DNA of 61,258 bases from Azolla pinnata (lineage: Eukaryota > Streptophyta > Polypodiopsida > Salviniales > Salviniaceae). Where the stretch lies: positions 1 to 61,258 of the forward strand of contig JBBBWG010032197.1 in assembly GCA_037176905.1 (NCBI GenBank), in the 5' to 3' direction. Of this stretch, positions 1 to 10,919 are shown in pieces. Every line of letters begins with the position of its first letter. Within the stretch, counting starts at the first letter, position 1. Under the pieces are notes generated by a model that saw only the letters and a program-made list of their open reading frames with translations, was not told the DNA's origin and searched no databases. Made by a program: the position numbers and the translations under genes.

Positions 1-575
1 TTTGCAGTTTAGGGTTTAGGGATCTGAGATCTGAATCGGTGTTAGTTTGCAGTTTAGGGTTTAGGGATCTGAGATCTAACCGGTGTTAGTTTACAGTTTA
101 GAGTTTAGGGATCTGAGATCTGAATCGCCTCTAGTTTGCAATTTAGGGTTTAGGGATCTGAGATCTGAATCGGTGTTAGTTTGCAGTTTAGGGTTAGGGA
201 TCAGAGATCTGAATCGGTGTTAGTCTCCAGTTTAGGGTTTAGGGATCTGAGATCTGAATCGGTGTTAGTTTGCAGTTTAGGGTTTAGGGATCTGAGATCT
301 GAATCGTTGTTAGTTTGCAGTTTTGGGTTTAGGGATTTGAGATCTAATATCAGTGTTAGTTAGCAGTTTAGGGTTTACGGATCTGAGATCTGAATCGGTG
401 TTAGTCTGCAGTTTAGGGTTAAGGGATCTTAGATCTGAATCGGTGTTAGTCTGCAATTTAGGGTTTAGGGATCTGAGATCTGAATCGGTGTTAGTCTGCA
501 GTTTAGGGTTTAGGGATCTGAGATCTGAATCGGTGTTAGTTTGCAGTTTAGGGTTTAAGGATTTGAGATCTTTCC
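1..575 (+). repeat. 46-bp telomere-like minisatellite
   Basis: About 12 head-to-tail units with a period near 46 bp. Each unit holds two TTTAGGG plant telomere heptamers, then two related heptamers (ATCTGAG, ATCTGAA), then a short TCGGTGTTAGT-type spacer. Copies differ by scattered substitutions and the last unit decays near 570. The short open frames here are translations of the repeat and not genes. It could be subtelomeric sequence or an interstitial array; the window does not reach a run of pure telomere repeats. Confidence 0.9.
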
Positions 576-1215
576 TTCGTGGTCCATTTTACAAACATGG
601 CCTGTACAAAGATGGTCTTCTTCTGCATCAAATCAAGTCTGCCTTACAGTTTAGGGTTTAGCGATCAGCGTTCTAAATCTGTGCAGCTAGTTAGCAATAC
701 GACTCTATCCATCCGATCTCTCTGTTGTGCCCATCTCGAGTTCAAGCCAGTCTAATCCAGATTCATCGAAAGACTCGGTACAAGGACAGGAGAAAAGGAC
801 TTGATCTAAGGATCCAAAACCCTAATCGATCCTAAACCCCTAGCTCATCTGTTTTAGCTGATTCCGAAACCCTGACCCATTCCTAAACCCTAGTAACTCA
901 CTCATCTGTTTTTAGCTGAATCCAAAATCTTGAGCCTTGGAAACCCAGACGAGTCCGAAACCCTACTAACGCATCTGTTTAACTAATTACAAAACCCTAA
1001 CTCTTGCAACCCTAATCGATCCTAAACCCCTAACTCTTGCAACCCTAATCGATCCTAAACCCCTAACTCTATCTCTTTTAGCTGATTCAGAAACCCCAAG
1101 GCCCTAAAACCTTGACCATTCCTAAACCCTAATAACTCATCAGGTTTAGCTGATCTCGAAACCCTAAACACTCCTAATTCCTAACTTAGCTGGCTCCAAA
1201 ACCCTAACCCCTGAA
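576..1215. repeat. degenerate CCCTAAA-rich region
   Basis: After about 200 bp of non-repetitive sequence (576-780), the region from 780 to 1215 is a degenerate repeat of CCTAAACCC/ACCCTAAT motifs mixed with 'ctcatctgttttagctgatt' segments. The telomere-like motif is here in the opposite orientation to the array at 1-575. No gene is visible. Confidence 0.75.
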
Positions 1216-1259
1216 AACCTCAATCTACCATATAAATTGCAAATTTAAGACGTTATCTT

Positions 1260-1261
<2 letters not shown>

Positions 1262-1295
<34 letters not shown>
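1262..1295. repeat. (AT)n microsatellite
   Basis: An uninterrupted AT dinucleotide run of about 34 bp, directly before a copy of the dispersed element. Confidence 0.95.
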
Positions 1296-1298
<3 letters not shown>

Positions 1299-1675
1299 AC
1301 GGAAAAACGTCTAACGAAATTATAAATTACATTTTAACGCCAACTGAAATTAAAAATTAAAAATAAACACCCAATTAATTCTACTAGTATGATCTTGTTG
1401 TTAATCACTTCCCGCTAATCGATGCTAATCAATCGATCCTCTTACAATATTTGATTAACAAAAGTTAGTGATTCTAGAATCTAATTTTTATTGATTGACG
1501 CGTTAATTTGATGTCAATCAGGTGATCGAGTGTTAATCAATCAATTCATTTGATGTTAATAGGAGTCGCAATTAATGGATCTGGAGTGTTAATCAATCAG
1601 TTGCGCGTTAATTTCTTAAAACTAGGCGTTAATTTGTAATTTCGAGTTAGGACTTTTTTTGGGTAATTTTCCCTA
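1296..1675. mobile_element. dispersed long-TIR element, copy 1
   Basis: AT-rich non-coding copy of a family seen seven times in this window. Diagnostic parts in order: a left end with AAAACGTCTAAC and ATAAATTACATTTTAACGCC; a block with TAATCGATCCTAATC-like sequence; several GTTAATCAATCAATT-type words; a right end with AGGCGTTAATTTGTAATTTC. The right end is close to the reverse complement of the left end, as in MITEs or fold-back elements. No transposase is encoded. Boundaries are approximate. Confidence 0.65.
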
Positions 1676-1689
1676 TATATAAGAAATAG

Positions 1690-2110
1690 AATTGGGAGAA
1701 GAAATCCTTTGTCTAACCAAATTATAAATTACATTAGTTAACGCCTACTGAATCCAGAAACTGCAAAATTAGCGTCTAATCTTATCTTCCCGCTAAGAAT
1801 TAACACCCCAATTAATTCCACCAGTATGATTTCGCTTTCGAATCGCTTCCACTAATCGATCCTAATCGATTCCTTTCCAACAATTCGATTAACAAGAATT
1901 CAGCGATTTTTAAAGCAATCTAGTTAACTGATGAAACGCGTCAACTTGGAGTTAATCGAGTAATCAATCGAGCGTTAATCAATCAGAGCCAGTCGACGTT
2001 AATTGAATTCACAGTTAATTCTCAAATTAAGCGTTAATTTCAAAATTAAACCAGAAAATTAAGCGTTAATTTGTAATTTTCTAGTTTTGGTAGGCATTTA
2101 AAAAGGTATT
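1690..2110. mobile_element. dispersed long-TIR element, copy 2
   Basis: Same order of blocks as copy 1 and directly after it: TAAATTACATTAGTTAACGC at the left, ACTAATCGATCCTAATCG in the middle, GTTAATC words, then AAGCGTTAATTTGTAATTTT and GGTAGGCATTTAAA at the right. Two copies in tandem suggest nested or serial insertion. Boundaries are approximate. Confidence 0.65.
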
Positions 2111-2179
2111 TATTTTATTTTATATTTTATTTTATTTGAAGGGCAGAAACGTAATTTTCAAAAATTGATTTTTTAAGTT

Positions 2180-2660
2180 TTTTCACGAAATGCCCTTTTT
2201 TTTTCCTCTTGTTTTCTATATTTTTTCTCTTTTTCATTTTTGTGGGTTTTTTTCTTCTTTTTCCAGTTTTTGTTTTTCTTTTGTTTTTTTGCAAAAACAA
2301 AAAATTATTTTTTTCGTTTTCCTGTTCTTTCCGCTTCCTTTTTTCTTTTCACTGTTTTTCTGTTTCTGTGTCTTGTTTCTGTCTCTTCTTCTTCTTCCTT
2401 TCTTTCGATTCTTCTTCTTCGTTTCTTCGATTCTGCTTCAATTCTGCTTCTTCGATTCTTCTTCTTCGTTTCTTCGATTTTGCTTCGATGATTCTTCTTC
2501 CTCTTCTTCGATTTTGGTTCGATGATTCTTCTTCTGCTTCGATTCTTCTTCGATAATTCTTCTTCTTCTTCTTTCTTTCAATTCTTCTTGATCGATGATT
2601 CTTCTTCTTCAATTCTTCTTGATCGACGATTCTTCTTCTTCGATTCTTCTAATTCGCCCA
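2180..2660 (+). repeat. pyrimidine-rich tract with (TTC)n
   Basis: About 480 bp that is nearly all T and C on the + strand. It opens with poly-T and TTTTC runs (2180-2370) and goes on with TTCTTCTTCG(A)TTC triplet repeats (2375-2655). It lies upstream of the transporter gene on its sense strand and may be promoter or 5' leader. The phenylalanine/serine-rich and lysine/arginine-rich frames here are artefacts of the repeat. Confidence 0.85.
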
Positions 2661-3284
2661 TCTGACCGAGCGAATAACTACATCGATCAGCTACTATATA
2701 AGTTGCTAGGAGCCCGCCAGAATCCGATCTGATCCGATCTGGTAGGGTTATAAAAGCCGCAAATGCCTCCATCGGCGTCGAGAAATTAGCTGCCTTCCTC
2801 GGATCTTGGCCTGCACTTTGCTGCATCAGTACGCAGATTGATTGAGTTCAGATCCTTTTCTCGGTTGAATTCCTGCAGGTAAATCATCCTCATCGCAGGA
2901 ACGATCACGCGGAGCTATAAGATTAAAAGGGACAAGGGCGCTGATCATCTGCTCCTGATCCTGGAAGAAGATTGAAGGAAATTGAAGGTTTAGGGTTTAG
3001 GGTTTTAGGAATTAGGGTTCTGGAATTGCACCACTGATCCTGCGCCGCCAAGAACAAGAACATCATTCTAGACCCAATTACGTCTCCTGATCCTGCTGTC
3101 AAATTTGATCTTGTTCAACGTTAAAAAGATCAATCCGGTGATCAGCGCTCACAAAATATTAGAAAAGGTGCTTCCTCTATCTAATTCTCCTGTTCTCCAA
3201 TCCTCATAATTAGATGATGATTAAACCTGCTAATTCTGCATATCATTGCATGATATTATTATGAATCGGAAGCTGTAGCATTAA
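2661..3284 (+). promoter_or_regulatory. upstream/leader region with telo-box
   Basis: Non-coding sequence of ordinary complexity between the pyrimidine tract and the repeats before the transporter. At about 2988-3006 it has TTTAGGGTTTAGGG followed by TTTTAGG, a telo-box of the kind common in plant promoters and 5' leaders. Whether this is transcribed cannot be seen. Confidence 0.4.
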
Positions 3285-3960
3285 TTTGGGACCGAATTCA
3301 TCAATCGGCCGACTGCAACATGTAGGAATTTAATTTCTAGCCCCAGCATGATTCATAATTCGATCAGAAGCTCTAATTATCATATTTTGTCTCATATTAA
3401 TTTGGAACTAATTAATCCGATGATTAATTAACCAGCTTCTGTAGATTATGATTGCATCATATTATTTAATCAGATCAAGCTGTAACAATATGGGGCCGAA
3501 TTAATCAATCGGTTTAGAACTGCAACAATATGTAGGAATTTAATTTATTGCCCTGGTATGCGTTGGATTCATTCGATCAGAAGCTCTTGTAATTAAATAT
3601 TATAATTTGTCTTATCATAATTTGGATCTTAATCCGATGATTAGACAAGCTTCTGTATAGTAATACTGCATGATCTTTAGAAGCTGTAATTCCAACATAT
3701 GGGGCCGAATCAGTCGGCCGATAACGCATAATTAGAGTGCATATGATCAGAATTAGCCATAGCAATAACTTGTCGTGTAATTTGGACCTTAATCCCATTA
3801 TTAGACCAGCTTCTGTATATTAATACCCCATGATATTTAGAAGCTGCGATTACAATATATGGTGCCGAATCAATCGGCCAGCAACGCATAATTAGAGTAC
3901 ATATGATCAGAATTAGCTCTAGCAGTAATTTGTCGTATAATTTGGACCTTAATCCCACAG
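3285..3960. repeat. degenerate tandem repeat, about 160-205 bp
   Basis: Four diverged copies of one segment. Each has GGGGCCGAAT-CAATCGGCC, then an AATTTGTC(G/T)TAT-ATAATTTGGA block, then AGCTTCTGTA-TATTA and GCATGAT. The GGCCGAAT landmark falls near 3290, 3492, 3702 and 3862. It lies between the telo-box and the transporter start codon. No coding potential. Confidence 0.7.
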
Positions 3961-4310
3961 CAAATAACTTTGATTATACCAGGAAACATTAATCTGCATA
4001 CGAGATCAGAATGAGGAGCTTCTTCGATCGCATTCCATAATATAATTATCTCCAAGTATATTATCGGATCACATCTTAATCCAACGAATTAGGATTTCAA
4101 GCTAGCTGTATAATTATACTGGTGATCGTACGAAGAATAATATCAATGTGATTTGTAAGGCCGCATCTGATCATCGATCGATATAATTTGCAGCACTCAT
4201 TACATCAATAAGCTGCAGATCTAGTGCTAAAATTGTATCCATAATTGGACCTAAAATATAATATTGCTGATCCTCAGATCAATGTGACAACAAATTATTA
4301 GGCAAAGATC

Positions 4311-7300
4311 ATGAATACAACGAAGATGCCAGGCAGTGGTACTGCGATTAGCGTCGAATCAGAGGCGGCTAATTACAAAGTTAATAATGTTACCCTCCTT
4401 GGCATCAGCCTCTCTTCGAAGCCTCGAAGCCTCCAGCTCCTCATCTGCGCCTCCGCTTTCTTCTTCGGCTATACCGTCAATGGAATCTGCGAGGTAATTA
4501 CTAGTCCTGTTAATTTCCACTGAATTAACCGCCTTAATCATGTCCTCCGGCCTCTAATTATCTTCAATAACATTGTTCCTTAATCTTAATTCTAAGCCTT
4601 TCCGTATCCCTAAATCATAATTGTTGATTTTGTACTCCAGCTGTAATTGGGTGTTAATCGCTGGATATTACTCGGTTAATGCAAGCCATCAATATCTCAC
4701 AATATTATTCTACCCCTAATTATGCTTTTCTTCTTCTTGCCGATCATATGATATGGATTCAAGATATTGTTCTTTGATTGATCCCCTTCGATTCTTTCTT
4801 TCATCACTTCTAAAATATTTCATTTTTGCACCTGCAAGATTAATTTCAAATTATTGCCCTTAATCAGCTCTTCAAGATCTGTCAGCTTGTTGATGGCGCA
4901 TATATATTATTTCTGGCGTACCGAGTTTTATGTATAATTCCATGCGGCAAGCAGATGTATTAGGGTATGATTATAAGTAATCGACTAGTGCTAGAATCGG
5001 ACCATAGTACTGAAATTGTCATTTCTCTGCCAGCTTCGTCACATGATTCAACTGAATTGCAGCTTATTATTTTCATAAACGTAGTGTCAATATCGTCATG
5101 AGTAATGGGTTCCCAGCTAGTAAATTATCTAGTGAAATATAGATCGTATACATTGCAGTAATAGGCTAATTAACTTCATGAGATGATCTTTTGTGTGTTT
5201 TCTGATCCATCCTGCAATTGATGGTTTTTCCAGGAATATGTCTACAATAGGCTTCAATTCAGGTATAGCTGTAAGTGCTAGAGTAATATGATCTGAATGC
5301 ATAAAATTATATCCAAATGCTACAGTTTCCATTTCAACCGATCTGTGCAGAACATTATCAATGTCGCTATATATTAGACCTGCATCTGCAGATCAGCTTA
5401 TCAAATATGGAATATAATGAGAAGATCTTAATGATTGGATTCTAATTGGATCAGTGGTGATTTAATTCAATGAATGTAATTTACTGTTGTGTCAGATTGC
5501 TGGTGGTCATGATCGATTGGTCGATCTTATCGAATGCAGAATATAAATTAAATGACAAGATCTTAATTGGATTCTAATTGGATCAATCGGTCTAATTCAA
5601 ATGAATTTAATTTACTGTTGTGTCTGCATGCTGGTGGTGATGATCGATTGATCGATCTCGATCGATGGGGGGCTGATATCTGCAGCTTTGGCTGGTATTT
5701 CACCTTCATCCAGAGCTTCATCTACCTGGGGCTCCTCGCATCGATGCAAGGCTTCCGAGCAAAGCACATGGTGAATCCATGGGCAGCTTACTGGAAGCTC
5801 TCTGCTGTGCTCATGGGCTCACATGGCCTCACCAAGGGCTCCCTAGCCTACCTCAATTACCCTGCCCAAATCATGTTCAAATCAACCAAGGTGATGATCA
5901 GGATTCAGCACAACATGAGCTAGTGCTTAGGCATTTAATCATAGATTAACTCATCAAATTAATGCTCATATATATATAAGCTGGATTACTAATTATACCC
6001 ACAGGAGCATTCACAGTATAATATTAAGCATAATTGTATACAATATCATTACAGTTGGGTTAATGCTAAGTTGAAATCTGCAAGGCTCTAATTCCATGCC
6101 AGATAGCTTCTAGTGGTTGTTTAATTAGATCAAGGCTAGACTTCTAATTGCCCTAGCTAATCCTTGTATAAGATCATTATTTTATAAGGCTCTAATTCCA
6201 TTATTAGCTTCTTGCTCATAAGTACCAGCTGATCTACATATGAGCCAGTTTATAATATTATCCACGAAACTATTCTTGGGAAAATTAACTAACAGCTTAT
6301 AGCTGTCTCATGTTTTGATTTAATCAATCAAAACATTAAGGATTAGCACCACGTCGCTTATAATCACGGTATGTTATGCCATATATACAATATCATTACA
6401 GCTGGATTAATGCTTTAAATCAAGGCTCAGCTAATTCCCTAGCTTCTTGTATAGGATCAAGCTGGCGCTAATTATTCCCTAGCTTCTTGTATAGGATCAA
6501 GCTGGCTTTAATTATTCCATAACTTCTTGATAACAGCTAGCTCTACGTGGTATCATGAGCGGCTAGTTTATATTGATTATCCGCCGAAATGCTCTTGGGC
6601 AAATTAAACAGCTAGCTGTCTCATGTTTGATTGATTCATGATTGAATCAATCAAACAAAGATTAGCACCACACTAAATCACGATATAATAAGCAATAATA
6701 TACATAATATAATTACAGCTGGATTAATGCCAATTTGAATCAAGGCTCTAATTACTCCATGACAGCTAATTCTTGTATCTATAGGATCGAGCTGCTGGCT
6801 CTAATTAGAATTCCATAGCAGCTAATTCATGATAATCAGTAGCTCAAAAATTCTTGCTGCAACCAGTTTATATTAATCTGATCAGCCTGCGAATTCTTGG
6901 GCAAATCAACAGCTAGTCTGACCATGTTTAGTAATTTTTGTCCGATAATATCATTTGATCAGGTCCTCCCGGTGATGGTCATGGGCGCATTCATCCCGGG
7001 CCTGCGCCGCAAGTACGAGCTCCACGATTACTTCTCGGCGCTGCTGCTCGTCAGCGGGCTCATCGTGTTCACACTTGCCGACGCCCACATGTCCCCCAAC
7101 TTCGACATCGTGGGCGTGCTCATGATCTGCGGAGCTCTCGTCCTCGATGCTTTCATGGGGAACCTTCAAGAGGCAATATTCACCACTAACCCTGGAACAT
7201 CTCAGGTAAGATCAGCACTAGTACTACTAAATTAATTATGCAGCAGCTAGCTAGCTGCAATGTCAATTATATAACCAGCTACATTATAATCTATATAGCT

Positions 7301-9359
7301 ACGTATATATTGGGAGAAATTATACCAAAAAACACCCGAACCAAATTGTAAATTACAATATTTGAATGCCAGGTACTGAAATCTGAAACTACAAATTGGC
7401 GCCGCATCTTATCTTCCGCTAAAAATCCACCACCCAATAATTCATTCCGCTAGTATTGATTTTATTCCTAATGATCAGTTCCCACTGATTGATCCTAAAT
7501 ATCGAATCCCTTACTGTATTCGATTAACAGAAGCTAGTGATTTTAGAATCTAATCAATTTGTTTGTGCGTTAATTCGGTGTTAATCAAGGAATTGAGCGT
7601 TAGTTAGTTAATAATTTGATGTTAATTGAGCTCACGATTAATTGATTTGCTGTTAATCAATCAATTGCGCGTTAATTTCTAAAACTAGGCGTTAATTTGT
7701 AAATTTGCTTCCTGTATTTGTGACCCCGCGGACTTTCGGATGTAACCTAATAATAGAGTATTCTATTTGGGAAAAAACAATTGTTTTGGAGGTGTTTAAA
7801 TGTAATTCATAATCTTGTTAGACGTTTTTTATATATATACACGCACACATACATAGATAGATAGATAGATTTTATGTGACCCATTAACGTGCTGATTAAT
7901 GTGCCGAGTGATCTGCAAGCAGGTGGTGATGATTTAATGTAACATTATCCATCTTACCATAGTACAAGTAACTGCAGTTAGGGATGAAATCATGGATCAT
8001 GAGCTGAGACCTGTAATTCAATGTTTGATGATCAATATTGTAAGGTCCGATACATTGGTACAATTATATCTATATACATTATATTGTAGGTTGAGATGCT
8101 GTTTTGTTCGACCGCTGCTGGATTGCCGTTTCTTCTTGTCCCCATGATTCTTACCGGCGAGCTGTTCAGGGCATGGACAGCTTGTTCACAGGTGATCAGA
8201 TCATCATATTATAATTATCAGTTGAGATCATTCATTGATGGCCGGCGATTAAGTCTTTAATATTGTTTGATCTGCTTCTGATCAATATAACTGCAGTTGA
8301 TCATGATCTAGTGGTAATTAATACATGATATATTAGTCACTAAATTATTATCATGAGGTCATGAGGTCCAGCTAATCATGTTCCATTACGATCGAACGAT
8401 TAATTAATCCAGCAGCTGCTAAATATCGATCTAATTTGACGCTTGATCACTGTGCAAATCGATCGAATTAGCAGCATGCCTATGTCTATATTGTGTTGGC
8501 GTTCGAGGCGATAGCGACATTCATAGGTCAACTCTCGGTGCTCTCACTCATCGCTCTCTTCGGCGCAGCTACCACGGCTATGGTAATTAATCAAAACCCT
8601 AAACCCTAATCAAAGAAACCCTAATTCACCTGTATTGCTAGTGCAGTTAATTAACCACGTAATCACTATATATAAGTGCAGCGACTAATTATGAAGGGAT
8701 TTTAATTAATTAAGTCGGTGGGCCACGGTATAATAAGCAGCACGGATTAAGTCGGTGGGCCACGGATTAGAATGCTTTGATCAATCCAGCTGGCTAGATC
8801 TCATTCCATAGCTTCTTGTAATTAAATATAGGATCATTAAAGTTCTAATGATTCCAATATAGCTCCTTGACAATATTGAAGGGATTAATTCATCAAGTCG
8901 CTGATCATCAATCATCGCCTGTTTGTGCGGGCTGATCAGAGCTATACACAGATTATTAATTAATCCTGCACCTAATCATGATTAATGCAGGTGACGACGG
9001 GCCGCAAAGCGCTGACGCTGCTGATCTCGTACCTGATTTTCACGAAGCCGTTCTCGGAGCAGCATGTCACCGGCTTGCTTCTCATCGCCATGGGCATAGT
9101 CTGGAAGATGATGTCACCCGATCAGCATCGACCTGCTGCAGGAAAAATGCCTGATCCAGATGATGATCATGATGATCATGATTTTGATGATGATCGCCGT
9201 CGGCTGATTGATCGGCACATTACAAAATACAGCTCGATCCTGCCGATTACACGAAGCATTAATGACGCATCAGATCAACGTGGCGATGATCAGGTGGTGC
9301 AGATCATCGTGGGATCAGCTGCTGCTGCTGCTGCAAAAGATAATCATCAGCTGGATTGA
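4311..9359 (+). CDS. UTR2: UDP-galactose/UDP-glucose transporter 2-like protein
   Basis: Multi-pass carrier of the drug/metabolite transporter superfamily (SLC35B type) that exchanges nucleotide sugars across the ER or Golgi membrane. Seven coding exons: 4311-4493, 5234-5262 (29 nt), 5686-5890, 6963-7205, 8090-8191, 8475-8582, 8991-9359, all GT-AG, giving 412 residues. Family landmarks I recognise: [10 protein letters not shown] across the 29-nt exon, [76 protein letters not shown] and [13 protein letters not shown]. The protein ends with an unusual acidic/polar tail (about residue 332 on) coded by GATGATCATG-type repeats. Intron 3 holds local repeats and intron 4 a dispersed element. The exact substrate is uncertain, because relatives carry UDP-galactose, UDP-glucose or PAPS. 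Confidence 0.93.
6000..6950. repeat. about 320-345 bp tandem repeat in transporter intron 3
   Basis: Three diverged copies of one segment inside intron 3. Shared parts in order: ATTACAGCTGGATTAATGC, AAGGCTCTAATTCCAT, AGCTTCTTGTATAGGATC, CAGTTTATATT, and CTCTTGGGCAAATTAA-CAGCTAG with CTCATGTTTGATT. The GGATTAATGC landmark recurs near 6055, 6400 and 6717. A weaker relative lies at about 8780-8880 in intron 6. Non-coding. Confidence 0.75.
7310..7850. mobile_element. dispersed long-TIR element, copy 3 (transporter intron 4)
   Basis: The longest copy of the family, about 530 bp, wholly inside intron 4 (7206-8089). The left end has ACCAAAAAACACCCGAACC and AAATTGTAAATTACAA; the right end has TTAAATGTAATTCATAATC and GTTAGACGTTTTTT. 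The right end is roughly the reverse complement of the left end. Between them lie GATCCTAAATATCGAATCCC, ATTCGATTAACAGAAGC and repeated GTTAATC words. It is followed by a short GATA repeat (about 7853-7870). Confidence 0.7.
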
Positions 9360-9839
9360 TCTGGTATAATTAGTACTAATTACTCGCACTCATCCACCAT
9401 ATAATTAATCCTTTGCACTAGTGAAGGGCAATCGGTGCTTAATTAATCTGATCTGGTGTTGGTGAACTTATAATTCCAATCTACAGATTTCGACGAGCAT
9501 TTTCACCGAATAAAGAATTAAGCAATGGTCATGTGTTCGATTCCAAGTACATTAAGGCGGCCGATGTTATAACAATACTGCTACAGTTTTTAAGAGCGTA
9601 GTGATCAAGGACGCAAACGTTCTGATGATCATTGTATGAATTAAGGAATTCGTGTCGTATCGATTAGCGCTGAATCGATTAGAACTTATAGATTGATCCA
9701 TTAGACTTATGATTGATCATTCGTTCAGACCAGGACAGATTCATCTTCTCGGTTCTAATTATTAGCACTTCAGCTGGTAAGATGAGGAACTTGTGGCAGA
9801 AGTATAATATGTTCTCGATTTCGAGAGTTCTTTTCCTCT

Positions 9840-9955
9840 ACCTCTTGTTTGTTTTCATTTTTTGTACTTTGGATGATTGGGTACACACCCCAGTGCCTTT
9901 TGTCTCGTGGGTCTTAGAAGACGTTAATATATCTTTCTTTCTTTCGTTTTGATCT
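9840..9955 (+). mobile_element. retroposon 3'-end remnant, copy A
   Basis: A 110-bp segment repeated at 22535-22660. Shared parts are CTTTGGATGATTGGGTA, GT(A/C)TCTCGTGGG-type sequence, TAGAAGACG(T/C)TAATATATC and a terminal CTTTCTTTC run. A common 3' end that finishes in a simple-sequence tail suggests the 3' terminus of a LINE-like retroposon. This is inference; no reverse transcriptase is present. Confidence 0.5.
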
Positions 9956-10148
9956 TTATCCACTATAAGATTATAGATTGACATGATGTTTGGTTTCTCA
10001 ATATATTGAACAATGTCCTGATTCTAGTCTTATATTAAATTTTCATGGAATGTTGCAGATCTGTTGTTAATTATGATGTAAAACCGGATGATATGATCCT
10101 TAATGTGTTAATTTATACTGTCAGCCCTTGCTAACCTTTTACATACAT

Positions 10149-10410
10149 GAGTTTGATTGAGATAATCAGACCTTAAACCCTCACAGACGTGAGTTTGATT
10201 GAGATAATCAAACCCTAAACCCTGACATACGTGAGTTTGATTGCGATCAAAACTTATATACAGTTTGGTTGAGATCAAACACTAGGCTTTGGTTACAATA
10301 TACCTAATGAGTTAATTGCATATGGAGATCAAACCCGAAACCCTAAATCCTCATGCACATGATGATCATTTTGATCGAGATAATATTCAAACCCTAAACC
10401 CTAGTTATCC
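10149..10410. repeat. 42-bp minisatellite with CCCTAAA motifs
   Basis: At least three units of 42 bp start at 10149, 10191 and 10233 with GAGTTTGATTG(A/C)GAT, each followed by AAACCCT(A)AAACCCT-like sequence and ACATACGT. The array degenerates to about 10410, where ATCAAACCCTAAACCCT is still visible. Confidence 0.75.
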
Positions 10411-10919
10411 ATGATGCTGTCATTAGTAACACACATTAATTACAATGCACATCTAGGCTCAGTGGAGCAATGGAGGAAGCCCAATTAATCTGGTGCTGCT
10501 GCTAATAATTATAATTAGTCAAAGCTGATTAGAGTAATGAATTGTCGCATTATTAGCGCCAATTTGATCTTAGACGGGCCCGGGCCTTAATTAATAGATC
10601 CATCATTTGTTAACTGCAGAGATACTAACTAATACCAGCTAAATGCAGCGATCCAATCGAGCTCTTGTTATAATTATTAAGACAAAATATTATCGCTGAT
10701 GATTAAGTCAGATCATCTGCGAGTCCGTCAGGCACAACTCTCTAGAGATCATCAAATCAGATTGCATAACGCTTCCTGCAGGTTGTATATATATGTATAC
10801 AATCTCTAGGGTTTTAGTGATCCTCAGCTTCATCATGTGCATGACAATGTTGGGCACAAATTAGAGTTCCGGATCGTGATTCGAGAAGACTAGTTGGATC
10901 GATCAGGAATTAGCTGCAG

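Larger units (their letters stand above)
9360..10919. other. intergenic region between convergent transporter and bHLH genes
   Basis: The 3' ends of the + strand transporter and the - strand bHLH gene face each other across about 1.56 kb. Inside are a retroposon 3'-end remnant (9840-9955) and a CCCTAAA minisatellite (10149-10410), described separately. The rest is AT-rich with frequent GATC words. No further gene is seen. Confidence 0.6.

Noticed and set aside
181..661. Repeat-protein-like frames (SLGFRDLRSESVLV)
   Set aside because: A 46-bp unit cannot keep one frame from copy to copy without luck; this is telomere-like minisatellite DNA, and no start context or flanking exons are present.
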